A stretch of 64,000 nt of DNA, from NCBI GenBank assembly GCA_005402585.1, contig BIFP01000067.1, positions 248,001 to 312,000 of the forward strand, read 5' to 3'. Position numbers and translations under genes: made by a program. Source of the stretch: Micromonosporaceae bacterium KJ-029 (GTDB lineage: Bacteria > Actinomycetota > Actinomycetes > Mycobacteriales > Micromonosporaceae). Shown here one piece after another: positions 17,213 through 25,917 of the stretch; position 1 is the first letter of the stretch; each line of letters begins with the position of its first letter. The notes under the pieces are model-generated. The model searched no databases and was not told the DNA's origin. It saw nothing but the letters and a program-made list of their open reading frames with translations.

Positions 17213-17452
17213 ACCGGTCGACGGGTTACGGACTGTGATCCGACTCTCACGGCTGGTTGTCGGTGTGGAGCACCTCGGCACCCCGTGGCGGCAGGGGCGT
17301 ACCATTCCGGCGCGCGGTCGCTGTTGCCCGCCATCGACGTCCGGTGCGGTTCTGCCCGCCGGCTGCGCGCGTACGCCGCGCGCCGTTGGACAATTGTTCC
17401 GCTGTGCGCAAGGGGTCGGCCCGTGGTTCGACCTGGAGGAGAGACTAGCCTG

Positions 17453-18901
17453 ATGGGCGTGACACGCCGCGCGAAGATCGTCTGCACTCTTGGCCCCGCC
17501 ACCTCGTCGCCCGAGCGCATCCGAGGGCTCGTCGAAGCCGGCATGAACGTGGCGAGACTCAACTTCAGCCACGGCAGCCACGCCGATCACGAGGCGATGT
17601 ACCGGCTCGTCCGGGAGGCGGCCGAGGCGGCCGGCCAGCCGGTGGCGATCCTGGCCGACCTGCAGGGGCCGAAGATCCGGCTGGGCCGGTTCGCCGAGGG
17701 CCCGCACGAGTGGCGTACCGGCGACTCGGTGGTGATCACCGGAGACGACATCCTGGGTACCAAGGAGCGTGTCTCCTGCACCTATCGCAAGCTGCCGCAG
17801 GAGGTCAAGCCCGGTGACCGCCTGCTGATCGACGACGGCCGGGTCGCTGTCGAGGTCACCGACGTCACCGGCAACGACATCCGGGTGCTGGTCACCGAGG
17901 GTGGGCCGGTCAGCAACAACAAGGGCGTCTCGTTGCCCAACGTGGCGGTCAGCGTGCCCGCCCTGTCCGAGAAGGACGCCGACGATCTGCGGTTCGCCCT
18001 CGGCCTCGGGGTCGACCTGGTGGCGCTCTCCTTCGTCCGCTCCGCCGACGACATCAAGCTGTGTCACGCGATCATGAGCGAGGCCGGCGTGCACCGGCCG
18101 GTGCTGGCCAAGGTCGAGAAGCCGGAGGCGGTCGACCATCTCGAGGCGATCGTGCTCGCCTTCGACGGGGTCATGGTCGCCCGCGGTGACCTCGGCGTGG
18201 AGTTGCCGCTGGACGAGGTGCCGCTGGTGCAGAAGCGCGCCGTGCAGCTGTGCCGGGAGAACGCCAAGCCGGTCATCGTGGCCACCCAGATGCTCGACTC
18301 CATGATCGAGAATTCGCGGCCGACCCGCGCCGAGGCGTCCGACGTCGCCAACGCCGTGCTTGACGGCGCCGACGCGGTGATGCTCTCCGGCGAGACCAGC
18401 GTGGGCAAGTACCCGGTGCTCACGGTCAGCACCATGGCCAAGATCGTCAGCACCACCGAGTCCGGGTCGATCGCCGTGCCCCGGCTCCAGCACGACCCGC
18501 GTACGCACGGTGGCGCGCTCACCGTCGCGGCCTCCTCGATCGCCCGGGCCATCGGCGCCAAGGCGCTGGTCGCGTTCTCCCAGACCGGCGACACCGTGCG
18601 GCGGCTGAGCCGGCTGCACTGCGACCTGCCGCTGCTGGCCTTCACCCCGGTGCCCGAGGTGCGCAGCCAGCTCGCCCTCTCCTGGGGCGTGGAGACCTTC
18701 CTGATGCCGTTCGTGCAACACACCGACGACATGTTCCGCCAGGTCGACCAGGCGCTGCTCGGGCTGAACCGGGGCAACCCCGGCGACTACGTGGTGATCG
18801 TCGCGGGTAGCCCGCCCGGCACCCCCGGCTCGACGAACACCCTGCGGGTGCACCAGCTCGGGTCGCTGGTCGATGCGGCGTCCGCACGGGCCTTGCAGTG
18901 A
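17453..18901 (+). CDS. pyk: Pyruvate kinase
   Basis: 482 residues from ATG (GTG two codons later is an alternative); GGAGGAGAG lies about 10 bases upstream. Motifs: TRRAKIVCTLGPATSS (residues 4-19), NVARLNFSHGS, KVEKPEAVDHLEAI (near 220), MVARGDLGVELPL (near 242; Mg/phosphoenolpyruvate site), and VIVATQMLDSMIENSRPTRAE. A C-terminal allosteric domain ends with DYVVIVAGSPPGTPGSTNTLRV. Last ATP-generating step of glycolysis, phosphoenolpyruvate plus ADP to pyruvate. The stop overlaps the GTG of the thioesterase gene, so the two are coupled. Confidence 0.97.
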   Translation: MGVTRRAKIVCTLGPATSSPERIRGLVEAGMNVARLNFSHGSHADHEAMYRLVREAAEAAGQPVAILADLQGPKIRLGRFAEGPHEWRTGDSVVITGDDILGTKERVSCTYRKLPQEVKPGDRLLIDDGRVAVEVTDVTGNDIRVLVTEGGPVSNNKGVSLPNVAVSVPALSEKDADDLRFALGLGVDLVALSFVRSADDIKLCHAIMSEAGVHRPVLAKVEKPEAVDHLEAIVLAFDGVMVARGDLGVELPLDEVPLVQKRAVQLCRENAKPVIVATQMLDSMIENSRPTRAEASDVANAVLDGADAVMLSGETSVGKYPVLTVSTMAKIVSTTESGSIAVPRLQHDPRTHGGALTVAASSIARAIGAKALVAFSQTGDTVRRLSRLHCDLPLLAFTPVPEVRSQLALSWGVETFLMPFVQHTDDMFRQVDQALLGLNRGNPGDYVVIVAGSPPGTPGSTNTLRVHQLGSLVDAASARALQ

Positions 18902-19782
18902 CCGATGGCGAGGTGGCCGTCGGTCAGGCCGCCGTCGACCAGCTGCTGGAGGTGCTCGACCTCGAGTCGACCGGCACCATGTCGTTCCGGGGGATGAGCC
19001 CGCCGGTCGGCCCGCAGCGGGTGTACGGCGGCCAGGTCGCCGGCCAGGCCCTCGTCGCCGCCGGCCGCACCGTCGCCCCGGAACGGCTGGTCCACTCGTT
19101 GCACGGCTACTTCGTGCGGGCCGGTGACCCGGCGGAGCCGATCGAGTACGAGGTGGAGAACGTCCGCGACGGCCGCTCCTTCTCGGTGCGCCGGTCGGTC
19201 GCGCTCCAGCACGGCGAGCCGATCTTCTTCATGTCGGCCTCGTTCCAGCGGCCGGAGGAGGGGCTTGACCACCACGCCCCCATCCCGCCGGACGTGCCCG
19301 GCCCGGAGCTGGTCCCGACGATGGCCGACCGGCTCGCCCGCTACCCGGAGCGACTCGGCATCTGGGGGCAGATACCCCGACCGATCGACGTCCGCTACGT
19401 CGGCGAGCCCGGCTGGGTACCCCCGGGCGACCGGCCGGCCGACCCGCACCAGCGGGTGTGGATGCGGATCGACGGCAAGCTCCCCGACGACCCGCTGCTG
19501 CACGCCTGCGCGCTGACCTACGCCTCCGACCTGACCCTGCTCGACTCGGTGCTCTCGATGCACGGCGAGGTGTGGGGGCCGGGCGGGGTGGTCGGGGCGA
19601 GTCTGGACCACGCGCTCTGGTTCCACCGACCGTTCCGCGCGGACGAATGGTTCCTCTACGACTGTTGGAGCCCGTCCGCCTCCGGCGCCCGGGGCCTGGC
19701 CACGGGCCGGATGTTCACCGTCGACGGCCGGCAGATCGCCAGCGCCGTGCAGGAGGGTCTGCTGCGCCGCGTCGGCGCGTAG
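18898..19782 (+). CDS. tesB: Acyl-CoA thioesterase II
   Basis: 294 residues, GTG overlapping the pyk stop (GTGA). Double hot-dog architecture: first half with VYGGQVAGQALVAAGRTV and LHGYFVRAGDP, second half with ALTYASDLTLLDSVLSMHG and SLDHALWFHRPFRADEWFLY, followed by GRMFTVDGRQIASAVQEGLLR. The Asp of YASDL, the conserved Thr and Gln are the TesB catalytic set. Hydrolyses acyl-CoA esters to free acids and CoA. Coupling to pyk is seen in many actinomycetes. Confidence 0.95.
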   Translation: MTDGEVAVGQAAVDQLLEVLDLESTGTMSFRGMSPPVGPQRVYGGQVAGQALVAAGRTVAPERLVHSLHGYFVRAGDPAEPIEYEVENVRDGRSFSVRRSVALQHGEPIFFMSASFQRPEEGLDHHAPIPPDVPGPELVPTMADRLARYPERLGIWGQIPRPIDVRYVGEPGWVPPGDRPADPHQRVWMRIDGKLPDDPLLHACALTYASDLTLLDSVLSMHGEVWGPGGVVGASLDHALWFHRPFRADEWFLYDCWSPSASGARGLATGRMFTVDGRQIASAVQEGLLRRVGA

Positions 19783-19890
19783 GGCCGGTGTCGAAATCCT
19801 CGGTCGAGCCGAGGCCAGGGCAACCCGGCGGGCGATCGGTCAAAGGGGCGATCGTCCAGGTGGATCGGCCGGCCGGATAACCTGTTCGGC

Positions 19891-20358
19891 ATGCGCCTCT
19901 CCGCCCGGGTCGACTACGCCCTTCGAGCCGTCACCGAACTGGCGTCGGTGACCGGCACCGGGGCTGGGCCTGGCCGCCCGGTGACCGCTGACCAGATCGC
20001 CCGCGCCCAGGAGATTCCGCCGAAGTTCCTGGAGAGCATCCTGCTGCAACTGCGCCGCGGCGGCATCGTGCGAGCCCAGCGGGGCCCCGAGGGCGGCTAC
20101 TGGTTGGCCCGTCCGGCCGAGGAGATCTCCCTGGCCGAGGTGATCCGGGTGATCGACGGGCCGCTGGCCCACATCCGCGGGCAGCGGCCCGAGCAGCTCG
20201 GCTATCACGGCGCGGCCCGCGCGCTGCAGGACGTCTGGATCGCCCTGCGGGCCAACGAACGGCAGATCCTGGAACTGGTCACGCTGGCCGACGTGGCGCA
20301 GGGCACGCTGCCCGAGCAGGTCACCAAACTGGCGGCCGACCCCCGCGCCTGGACCTGA
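19891..20358 (+). CDS. Rrf2 family transcriptional regulator without Fe-S cysteines
   Basis: 155 residues. The winged-helix signature MRLSARVDYALRAVTEL, IPPKFLESILLQLRRGGIVRAQRGPEGGYWLARP and EISLAEVIRVIDGPL is diagnostic of Rrf2. There is no cysteine anywhere in the protein, so it cannot bind an iron-sulfur cluster as IscR or NsrR do and is closer in type to CymR, which controls sulfur metabolism. A putative -10 (TAACCT) ends 8 bases before the ATG, so the mRNA may be nearly leaderless. The next gene is a TSUP transporter, often involved in sulfur compound transport. Confidence 0.93.
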   Translation: MRLSARVDYALRAVTELASVTGTGAGPGRPVTADQIARAQEIPPKFLESILLQLRRGGIVRAQRGPEGGYWLARPAEEISLAEVIRVIDGPLAHIRGQRPEQLGYHGAARALQDVWIALRANERQILELVTLADVAQGTLPEQVTKLAADPRAWT

Positions 20359-20424
20359 CCCACCCCGCGCCTCCCCTCCCACCCGCCCCGCTCCCGCGTC
20401 GCCCGCCCCGCTCCCGGCGGCGTC

Positions 20425-20479
20425 GATCATGAAGTTGGCGGGGGGTTTGATCTCCAAATGACCCGCTAACTTCATGATC
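20425..20479. repeat. 18-bp inverted repeat around GATCATGAAGTT
   Basis: GATCATGAAGTTGGCGGG pairs with CCCGCTAACTTCATGATC with one G-T, around a 19-base loop. It lies between the Rrf2 gene and the TSUP gene. It could be a terminator for the regulator gene, an operator, or a copy of a dispersed palindrome; I see no other copy in the window. Confidence 0.65.
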
Positions 20480-20588
20480 ACCCGGGCTGGGCTGGGCCGG
20501 GCTGGTTGTGGGTGGGTGTTGTCTCACTGGCTGGTTGGGGGTTGACCCGGAGCGTCCGGTGCCGCATTGTCGACCAAGTTGATAGGAG

Positions 20589-21602
20589 ATGCCGAAAAGT
20601 CAGGGGGCGTCCGTGCGCAAGCTGCTGGTCATCGCACTGGTGGGGTTCGCCGCACAGTTGGTCGACGGCGCGCTCGGCATGGCGTACGGGCTGACCTCGT
20701 CAACGCTGCTGCTCCTGGTCGGCGTCGCCCCGGCGGCCGCGTCCGCCTCGGTGCACCTGGCCGAGGTCGGCACCACGCTCGCTGCCGGCGCGGCGCACTG
20801 GAAGTTCGGCAACGTCGACTGGCGGGTGGTGACCCGGATCGCCGTACCCGGCGCCGTCGGCGCGTTCGCCGGCGCCACCTTCCTCAGCTCGCTCTCCACC
20901 GAGGCCGCCGCACCGTGGATGGCCGCGATCCTGTTCACAATCGGCGCGTACCTGCTGGTCCGGTTCTCCCGGCCGCTGCGACGCAACCCGGCCGCCGGCC
21001 AGCTGCGCGGGCGTTTCCTAGGCCCGCTCGGGTTGGTCGCCGGCTTCGTCGACGCCACCGGCGGCGGGGGATGGGGCCCGGTCGCGACGCCGGCGCTGCT
21101 GGTAAGCGGCCGGATGGAGCCTCGCAAGGTGATCGGTTCGGTGGACACCTCCGAGTTCGTCGTCGCGGCCGCGGCCAGCCTCGGCTTCCTGATCGGTCTG
21201 GGCAGCGAGGGGTTCCTGCTGCCGATCGTGCTCGCCCTGCTCGCCGGCGGGCTGATCGCCGCCCCGATCGCGGCCTGGCTGGTCCGGCTCGTCCCGGCCC
21301 AGCTGCTCGGCGCGGCGGTCGGTGGCGTGATCGTGCTGACCAATGCCCGCGTCCTGATGCGCGCCGCCGACCTGGGCGGCTCCCTGCCGGTGGTCGTCTA
21401 CCTGCTGCTGGCCGCGGGCTGGGTCGCCGCGCTGGCGCTGGCGATCCGGGTCCTGCTGCGTACCCGCCGCCAGCGGGCGCTCGCCGAGGCGGTCGCGGTG
21501 CCGTCCGGCCCGCGCCCCGGCGAGGAGGTCGGAACGGACCACGCCGACTCGGAACCGGTCGACGCCGACCAGGCCCGCGCCCTCTCCGGCGCGGACCGCT
21601 GA
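20589..21602 (+). CDS. TSUP (TauE/SafE) family membrane transporter
   Basis: 337 residues from ATG; GTG at 20613, with GGGGG at proper distance, is an equally good start (329 residues). The N-terminal motif GFAAQLVDGALGMAYGLTSSTLLL and the second-half equivalent GLVAGFVDATGGGGWGPVATPALL are the paired signatures of the TauE/SafE family, with about eight membrane helices in two repeats. The family moves sulfite, sulfoacetate or related anions. Its neighbour is a CymR-type Rrf2 regulator, which supports a sulfur role. The C-terminal ~50 residues are polar. Confidence 0.9.
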   Translation: MPKSQGASVRKLLVIALVGFAAQLVDGALGMAYGLTSSTLLLLVGVAPAAASASVHLAEVGTTLAAGAAHWKFGNVDWRVVTRIAVPGAVGAFAGATFLSSLSTEAAAPWMAAILFTIGAYLLVRFSRPLRRNPAAGQLRGRFLGPLGLVAGFVDATGGGGWGPVATPALLVSGRMEPRKVIGSVDTSEFVVAAAASLGFLIGLGSEGFLLPIVLALLAGGLIAAPIAAWLVRLVPAQLLGAAVGGVIVLTNARVLMRAADLGGSLPVVVYLLLAAGWVAALALAIRVLLRTRRQRALAEAVAVPSGPRPGEEVGTDHADSEPVDADQARALSGADR

Positions 21603-21686
21603 CCGCGAGGCCGGCGCAGCGGGCCTTGACGGCCGAGGGGCACGCGGCCGCCGGGCCCCGACCGCTGGCCTGGTAGGCGTCCGCCG

Positions 21687-23111
21687 TCACCTCGCCGGCG
21701 GGAGGGTCGCCGCCATGCGCGAGATCAGGTCCCACGTCTCGTCCACGTGGGCCTCGGTGGTCTGCGGTGCGCCGACGGCGAGGCGCAGCGTGTGGCGGCC
21801 GTCCACCCGGGTGTGCGTCAGGTAGACCCGGCCGGTGCCGTTTACCGCCGCCAGCAGTTGTTCGTTCGGCCCGTCGGGGCCGCGCAGCCGGAAGCACACC
21901 AGGGCGTACGGGTGCGCGGTGACCAGCTCGAACCGGTCGTCGGCGCGTACCCGGTCAGCGAACCGGGCGGCCAGCGCGACCCCACTGCGGATGTGCTCGC
22001 GCAGGCCCTCCACGCCGTACCAGCGCAGCACGAACCACAGTTTCAGGGCCCGGAACCGCCGGCCCAGCGGCACCTGCCAGTCCCGGTAGTCGATCACCGC
22101 GCCGGACTCGGTGGCCGCGTTGCGCAGGAACTCCGGCAGCACGGTCAGCGCCTCGACCAACTCGCCGGCGTCGGCCACCCAGAACGCGTCACAGTCGAAG
22201 CCGGTGAGCAGCCACTTGTGCGGGTCGAAGCAGTACGAGTCGGCGTACTCCAGGCCGGCGTGGCCGAACCGCAGCTCCGGGCAGACCGCGGCGGCGCCCG
22301 CGTACGCGGCGTCGACGTGCAGGAAGACACCGTGCTCGGCGCAGACCGGCCCGATCTGCGGCAACGGGTCCACCGCGGTGGTCGAGGTGGTACCCACGGT
22401 CGCCACCACCATCACCGGCACCACCCCGGCGGCCCGGTCCGCCTCGATCGCGGCCCGCAGCGCCGCCGGTGACATGGCCCGGGTCGCCGGGTCCACGTCG
22501 ATCAGCCGTACCCCGTCGGCGCCCAGCCCGGCGATCCGGACCGCCTTCTCGATCGACGAGTGCCCCTCCGGGGAGGTGTAGACCCGGTACCGGCGGTCGA
22601 TGCCGGCCTCGCGCCACCGGCCGCCAGTGGCTCGGTGCAGCGCGACCAGGGTGGCCACCAGGGTGGCCGAGGAGGCCGAGTCCTGGATCACCCCACCGCC
22701 CGGCCCGGCGGAACGGAACCGGGCCGGCAGGTCCAGCGCCTCCGCCAGCCAGTCGAGCATCACCGTCTCCAGCTCGGTGCAGGCCGGGCCGGTCGCCCAG
22801 AGCATCCCCTGTACGCCCAGCCCGGCGCTGACCAGGTCGCCCAGCACGCTGGGGCCGGAGGTGTTGGCCGGGAAGTAGCCGTAGAAATTGGGGTGCTGCC
22901 AGTGCGTGAGCCGGGGCGCCACCAGCGTGTCGAGATCGGCGAGCATCGCCTCGACCGGCTCGCCCGTGACCGGTGGTCCGGCCGGCAGCCCGGCGGCCAC
23001 CGTGCCGGGTGGGTCCTGGGAGGTCACCGGGCGCTGGTCGAGGGTGGCCCAGTAGTCGGCGATCCAGTCGACCACCGCGTACCCGGCCTGGCGGAACTCG
23101 TGGGGTGTCAT
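21687..23111 (-). CDS. Group II pyridoxal-dependent decarboxylase (aromatic amino acid type)
   Basis: 474 residues from ATG (GTG at 23123 would add MAAH). Start of family: MTPHEFRQAGYAVVDWIADYW. Substrate/PLP motifs: HWQHPNFYGYFPANTSGPS, GVIQDSASSATLVALHRA-like region, FLHVDAAYAGAAAVCPE and the PLP lysine in SYCFDPHKWLLTGFDCD. The length and motifs match aromatic-L-amino-acid decarboxylases (tyrosine, tryptophan or Dopa), giving the amine and CO2. Exact substrate cannot be read. The gene is convergent with the TSUP gene and divergent from the rhamnogalacturonan lyase. Confidence 0.92.
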   Translation of the reverse strand: MTPHEFRQAGYAVVDWIADYWATLDQRPVTSQDPPGTVAAGLPAGPPVTGEPVEAMLADLDTLVAPRLTHWQHPNFYGYFPANTSGPSVLGDLVSAGLGVQGMLWATGPACTELETVMLDWLAEALDLPARFRSAGPGGGVIQDSASSATLVATLVALHRATGGRWREAGIDRRYRVYTSPEGHSSIEKAVRIAGLGADGVRLIDVDPATRAMSPAALRAAIEADRAAGVVPVMVVATVGTTSTTAVDPLPQIGPVCAEHGVFLHVDAAYAGAAAVCPELRFGHAGLEYADSYCFDPHKWLLTGFDCDAFWVADAGELVEALTVLPEFLRNAATESGAVIDYRDWQVPLGRRFRALKLWFVLRWYGVEGLREHIRSGVALAARFADRVRADDRFELVTAHPYALVCFRLRGPDGPNEQLLAAVNGTGRVYLTHTRVDGRHTLRLAVGAPQTTEAHVDETWDLISRMAATLPPAR

Positions 23112-23172
23112 GTGTGCTGCCACCCGACGAGTCGATCAAGAAAGCCGGCCCGACGGCAAGCACCCGGAACGA

Positions 23173-23201
23173 TTGTGTGCAGAAAGCGCTTGCCCTAGCA
23201 T
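23173..23201 (+). promoter_or_regulatory. Promoter with AAGCGCTT operator in the spacer
   Basis: TTGTGT (23173-23178), 17 bases, TAGCAT (23196-23201). The spacer holds GAAAGCGCTTGC (23182-23193), with a palindromic AAGCGCTT core typical of LacI-family operators for glycan utilisation genes. It lies 136 bases before the polysaccharide lyase start. A repressor seated between -35 and -10 would block RNA polymerase. Confidence 0.5.
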
Positions 23202-23336
23202 CGCAGCTGCGTGGGGCCGCGTACGCCGACGTCGATACGTCGAGATCCCTGCCGCCAGCGCGGCACGCCCCGCCGGCACCGGGCAGGCCGGCGGACGACC
23301 GGCCGCCGCGCGCCCGACCTCCACCGGAGGACACCC

Positions 23337-25649
23337 ATGCCCCGCACCACCCGTCGGGTCGCCCTGCTCGCCGCCGCCACCGCCACCACCCTGGCGGCCG
23401 GCGCGCTGACCACCCTGACCGCCTCGGCCGCCGCCGCCGGCTGCCGCGTCGACTACCGCGTCACCAACCAGTGGACCGGCGGCTTCGGCGCCGACGTCAC
23501 GGTGACCAATCTCGGCGACCCGCTCACCGGCTGGACGTTGACCTGGACCTGGCCCGCCGGCCAGCAGGTCACCCAGGTCTGGAACGCCACCGTCACCCAG
23601 ACCGGCGCCCAGGCCACCGCCCGCAACGTCGACTACAACGCCGCGCTCGGCACCAACGCCAGCACCGCGTTCGGCTTCAACGGCTCGTGGACCGGCAGCA
23701 ACCCGGCCCCGGCCAGCTTCGCCCTCAACGGCACCACCTGCACCACCCCGACCACCCCACCCCCGACCACCACGCCACCCACCACGCCACCCCCGACCAC
23801 GCCGCCTCCGACAACGCCACCCCCGACAACGCCACCCCCGACCACGCCACCACCCACCACGCCACCACCCACCACGCCACCACCCACCACCCCGCCCGCC
23901 GGCTCGATGCAGGCGGAGAACCTGGACCGCGGCCTGGTCAGCGTCCGTTCCGGGTCGGGCAACCTGGTCACCTGGCGACTGCTGGGCACCGAGACCTCCG
24001 GCGTGGCGTTCAACCTCTACCGGGGCGGCACCCGGGTCAACGCCACCCCGATCACCGGCGCCACCAACCACCTGGACAGCGGCACCGCGGCCGGCGCGGC
24101 GTACACCGTGCGGGCCGTGGTCAACGGCGTCGAGCAGGCAGCGTCCGCGCCGGCGCTGCAGTTCCCGGCCGGCTACCTCGACGTGCCGCTGCAGATCCCG
24201 CCGGGCGGAACCACCCCCACCGGGGAGGCGTACACCTACTCGGCCAACGACGCCAGCGTCGGGGACCTCGACGGCGACGGACGGTACGAGTTCGTCCTCA
24301 AGTGGGAGCCGTCCAACGCAAAGGACAACTCGCAGTCCGGCCACACCGGCAACGTCTATGTGGACGCGTACACCCTCACCGGCACCCGGCTGTGGCGCAT
24401 CGACCTGGGCCGCAACATCCGGGCGGGCGCGCACTACACCCAGTTCCAGGTGTACGACTACGACGGGGACGGCCGCGCCGAGGTCGCCATGAAGACCGCC
24501 GACGGCACCCGCTCCGGCACCGGCCAGGTGATCGGCAACTCCGGCGCCGACCACCGCAACTCCAGCGGGTACGTCCTCGCCGGACCCGAGTACCTGACCA
24601 TGTTCGACGGTCGCACCGGCGCCGCCCTGTCCACCGTCGACTACGACCCGCAGCGCGGCAGCGTCTCCTCCTGGGGCGACTCGTACGGCAACCGGGTCGA
24701 CCGGTTCCTCGCCGCTAGCGCGTACCTCGACGGGCAGCGACCCTCGCTGGTCATGGCCCGCGGCTACTACACCCGCGCGGTGATCGCCGCCTGGGACTTC
24801 CGCAACGGCACCCTGACCAAGCGGTGGACCTTCGACTCCAACGCCTCCGGCAACAGCGCCGCCGCCGGCCAGGGCAACCACAACCTCTCCGTGGCCGACG
24901 TCGACGGCGAGGGCCGTCAGGAGATCGTCTACGGCGCGGTCACCATCGACGACAACGGCCGGCTGCTGCACTCCACCGGCACCGGCCACGGCGACGCCAT
25001 GCACGTCGGCGACCTCGACCCCATCCGCCCCGGCCTGGAGGTCTTCAAGGTCAACGAGGACGGCAGCAAGCCCAGCTCCTACCTCGCCGACGCCCGTACC
25101 GGTCAGCTCATCTGGTCCACCCCGGCCAACGGTGACAACGGCCGGGGTGTCTCCGGTGACATCTGGGCCGGCAGCCCCGGCGCGGAATCCTGGTCGTCCG
25201 CGGTGAGCGGGCTGGCCAACACCCGAGGCCAGAACATCGGCCGCAAGCCCTCCTCGACCAACTTCCTCGTCTGGTGGGACGGCGACCCGGTCCGGGAACT
25301 GCTCGACGCCACCCGGATCGACAAGTACGGCCCCAGCGGCGACACCCGCCTGCTCACCGGCAGCGACGTGGCCTCGAACAACGGCACCAAGGCCACCCCG
25401 GCACTCTCCGCCGACATCCTCGGCGACTGGCGGGAAGAGGTGGTCTGGCGTACCACCGACAGCCGGGCCCTGCGGATCTACAGCACTCCGACGCCGACCA
25501 GCACCCGCATCCACACCCTGATGCACGACCCGCAGTACCGGGTCGCGGTCGCCTGGCAGAACACCGCCTACAACCAGCCCCCGCACCCGAGCTTCTTCCT
25601 CGGCGCCGGGATGACCACCCCGCCCGCGCCCCGCATCCACCTGCGCTGA
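23337..25649 (+). CDS. Secreted rhamnogalacturonan lyase (PL11) with N-terminal CBM2
   Basis: 770 residues from ATG with CCGGAGGA upstream. Order: Sec signal peptide (residues 1-~35), a family 2 carbohydrate-binding module (CRVDYRVTNQWTGGFGADVT to FALNGTTC, about 37-137, with the paired end cysteines and surface tryptophans for cellulose), a TTPPP-repeat linker (~138-192), and a PL11 beta-propeller domain starting AENLDRGLVSVRSGSG. Calcium-site motifs DLDGDGRYEFVLKWEP, DYDGDGRAEVAMKTADG and DGEGRQEIVYG are present. It cleaves the rhamnogalacturonan I backbone of pectin, and the CBM tethers it to plant cell wall. Regulation is probably through the upstream operator. Confidence 0.95.
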   Translation: MPRTTRRVALLAAATATTLAAGALTTLTASAAAAGCRVDYRVTNQWTGGFGADVTVTNLGDPLTGWTLTWTWPAGQQVTQVWNATVTQTGAQATARNVDYNAALGTNASTAFGFNGSWTGSNPAPASFALNGTTCTTPTTPPPTTTPPTTPPPTTPPPTTPPPTTPPPTTPPPTTPPPTTPPPTTPPAGSMQAENLDRGLVSVRSGSGNLVTWRLLGTETSGVAFNLYRGGTRVNATPITGATNHLDSGTAAGAAYTVRAVVNGVEQAASAPALQFPAGYLDVPLQIPPGGTTPTGEAYTYSANDASVGDLDGDGRYEFVLKWEPSNAKDNSQSGHTGNVYVDAYTLTGTRLWRIDLGRNIRAGAHYTQFQVYDYDGDGRAEVAMKTADGTRSGTGQVIGNSGADHRNSSGYVLAGPEYLTMFDGRTGAALSTVDYDPQRGSVSSWGDSYGNRVDRFLAASAYLDGQRPSLVMARGYYTRAVIAAWDFRNGTLTKRWTFDSNASGNSAAAGQGNHNLSVADVDGEGRQEIVYGAVTIDDNGRLLHSTGTGHGDAMHVGDLDPIRPGLEVFKVNEDGSKPSSYLADARTGQLIWSTPANGDNGRGVSGDIWAGSPGAESWSSAVSGLANTRGQNIGRKPSSTNFLVWWDGDPVRELLDATRIDKYGPSGDTRLLTGSDVASNNGTKATPALSADILGDWREEVVWRTTDSRALRIYSTPTPTSTRIHTLMHDPQYRVAVAWQNTAYNQPPHPSFFLGAGMTTPPAPRIHLR
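23743..23900 (+). repeat. 15-base repeats coding the TTPPP linker
   Basis: About ten imperfect copies of a 15-base unit (ACCACGCCACCACCC type) encode Thr-Thr-Pro-Pro-Pro. The codons drift in the first copies and are nearly identical in the last ones, indicating recent slippage at the 3' side. This is an in-frame flexible linker, not a CRISPR array. Confidence 0.85.
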
Positions 25650-25685
25650 GCTGAGCCGGCGGCGACAGGACGACCGAAAAGGGAC

Positions 25686-25734
25686 GGGCACCGGGCCGCG
25701 ATCGCGGAATCCGCACAATCGCGGCCCGGTGCCC
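25686..25734. terminator. 17-bp perfect hairpin, bidirectional terminator
   Basis: GGGCACCGGGCCGCGAT pairs perfectly with ATCGCGGCCCGGTGCCC around a 15-base loop, 37 bases after the lyase stop. The next gene is on the opposite strand and ends at 25918, so it may serve both. Confidence 0.85.
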
Positions 25735-25917
25735 CACACCGCGGCACCCCCGACCCGTCCCGACCGGAGAGTGCCGTACCACCACCGGAACCAACGTTAG
25801 GCAGGCTCCGCGTCGCGAGGGTGACGCTGCCGTGAAGATCGTGTTTCGTGACCCCGTGACCGGTGTGACCTGGCCCACCACATTCGCCCGGCCCGCCCGC
25901 ACAGGCCCGGCACCAGG

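Noticed and set aside
23743..23900. Short regular repeats suggesting a CRISPR array
   Set aside because: No spacers; units are in frame and encode the TTPPP linker.
23136..25739. Long minus-strand open frame opposite the rhamnogalacturonan lyase
   Set aside because: Low-complexity Gly/Val/Ala translation, no start context, fully antisense to a clear gene.
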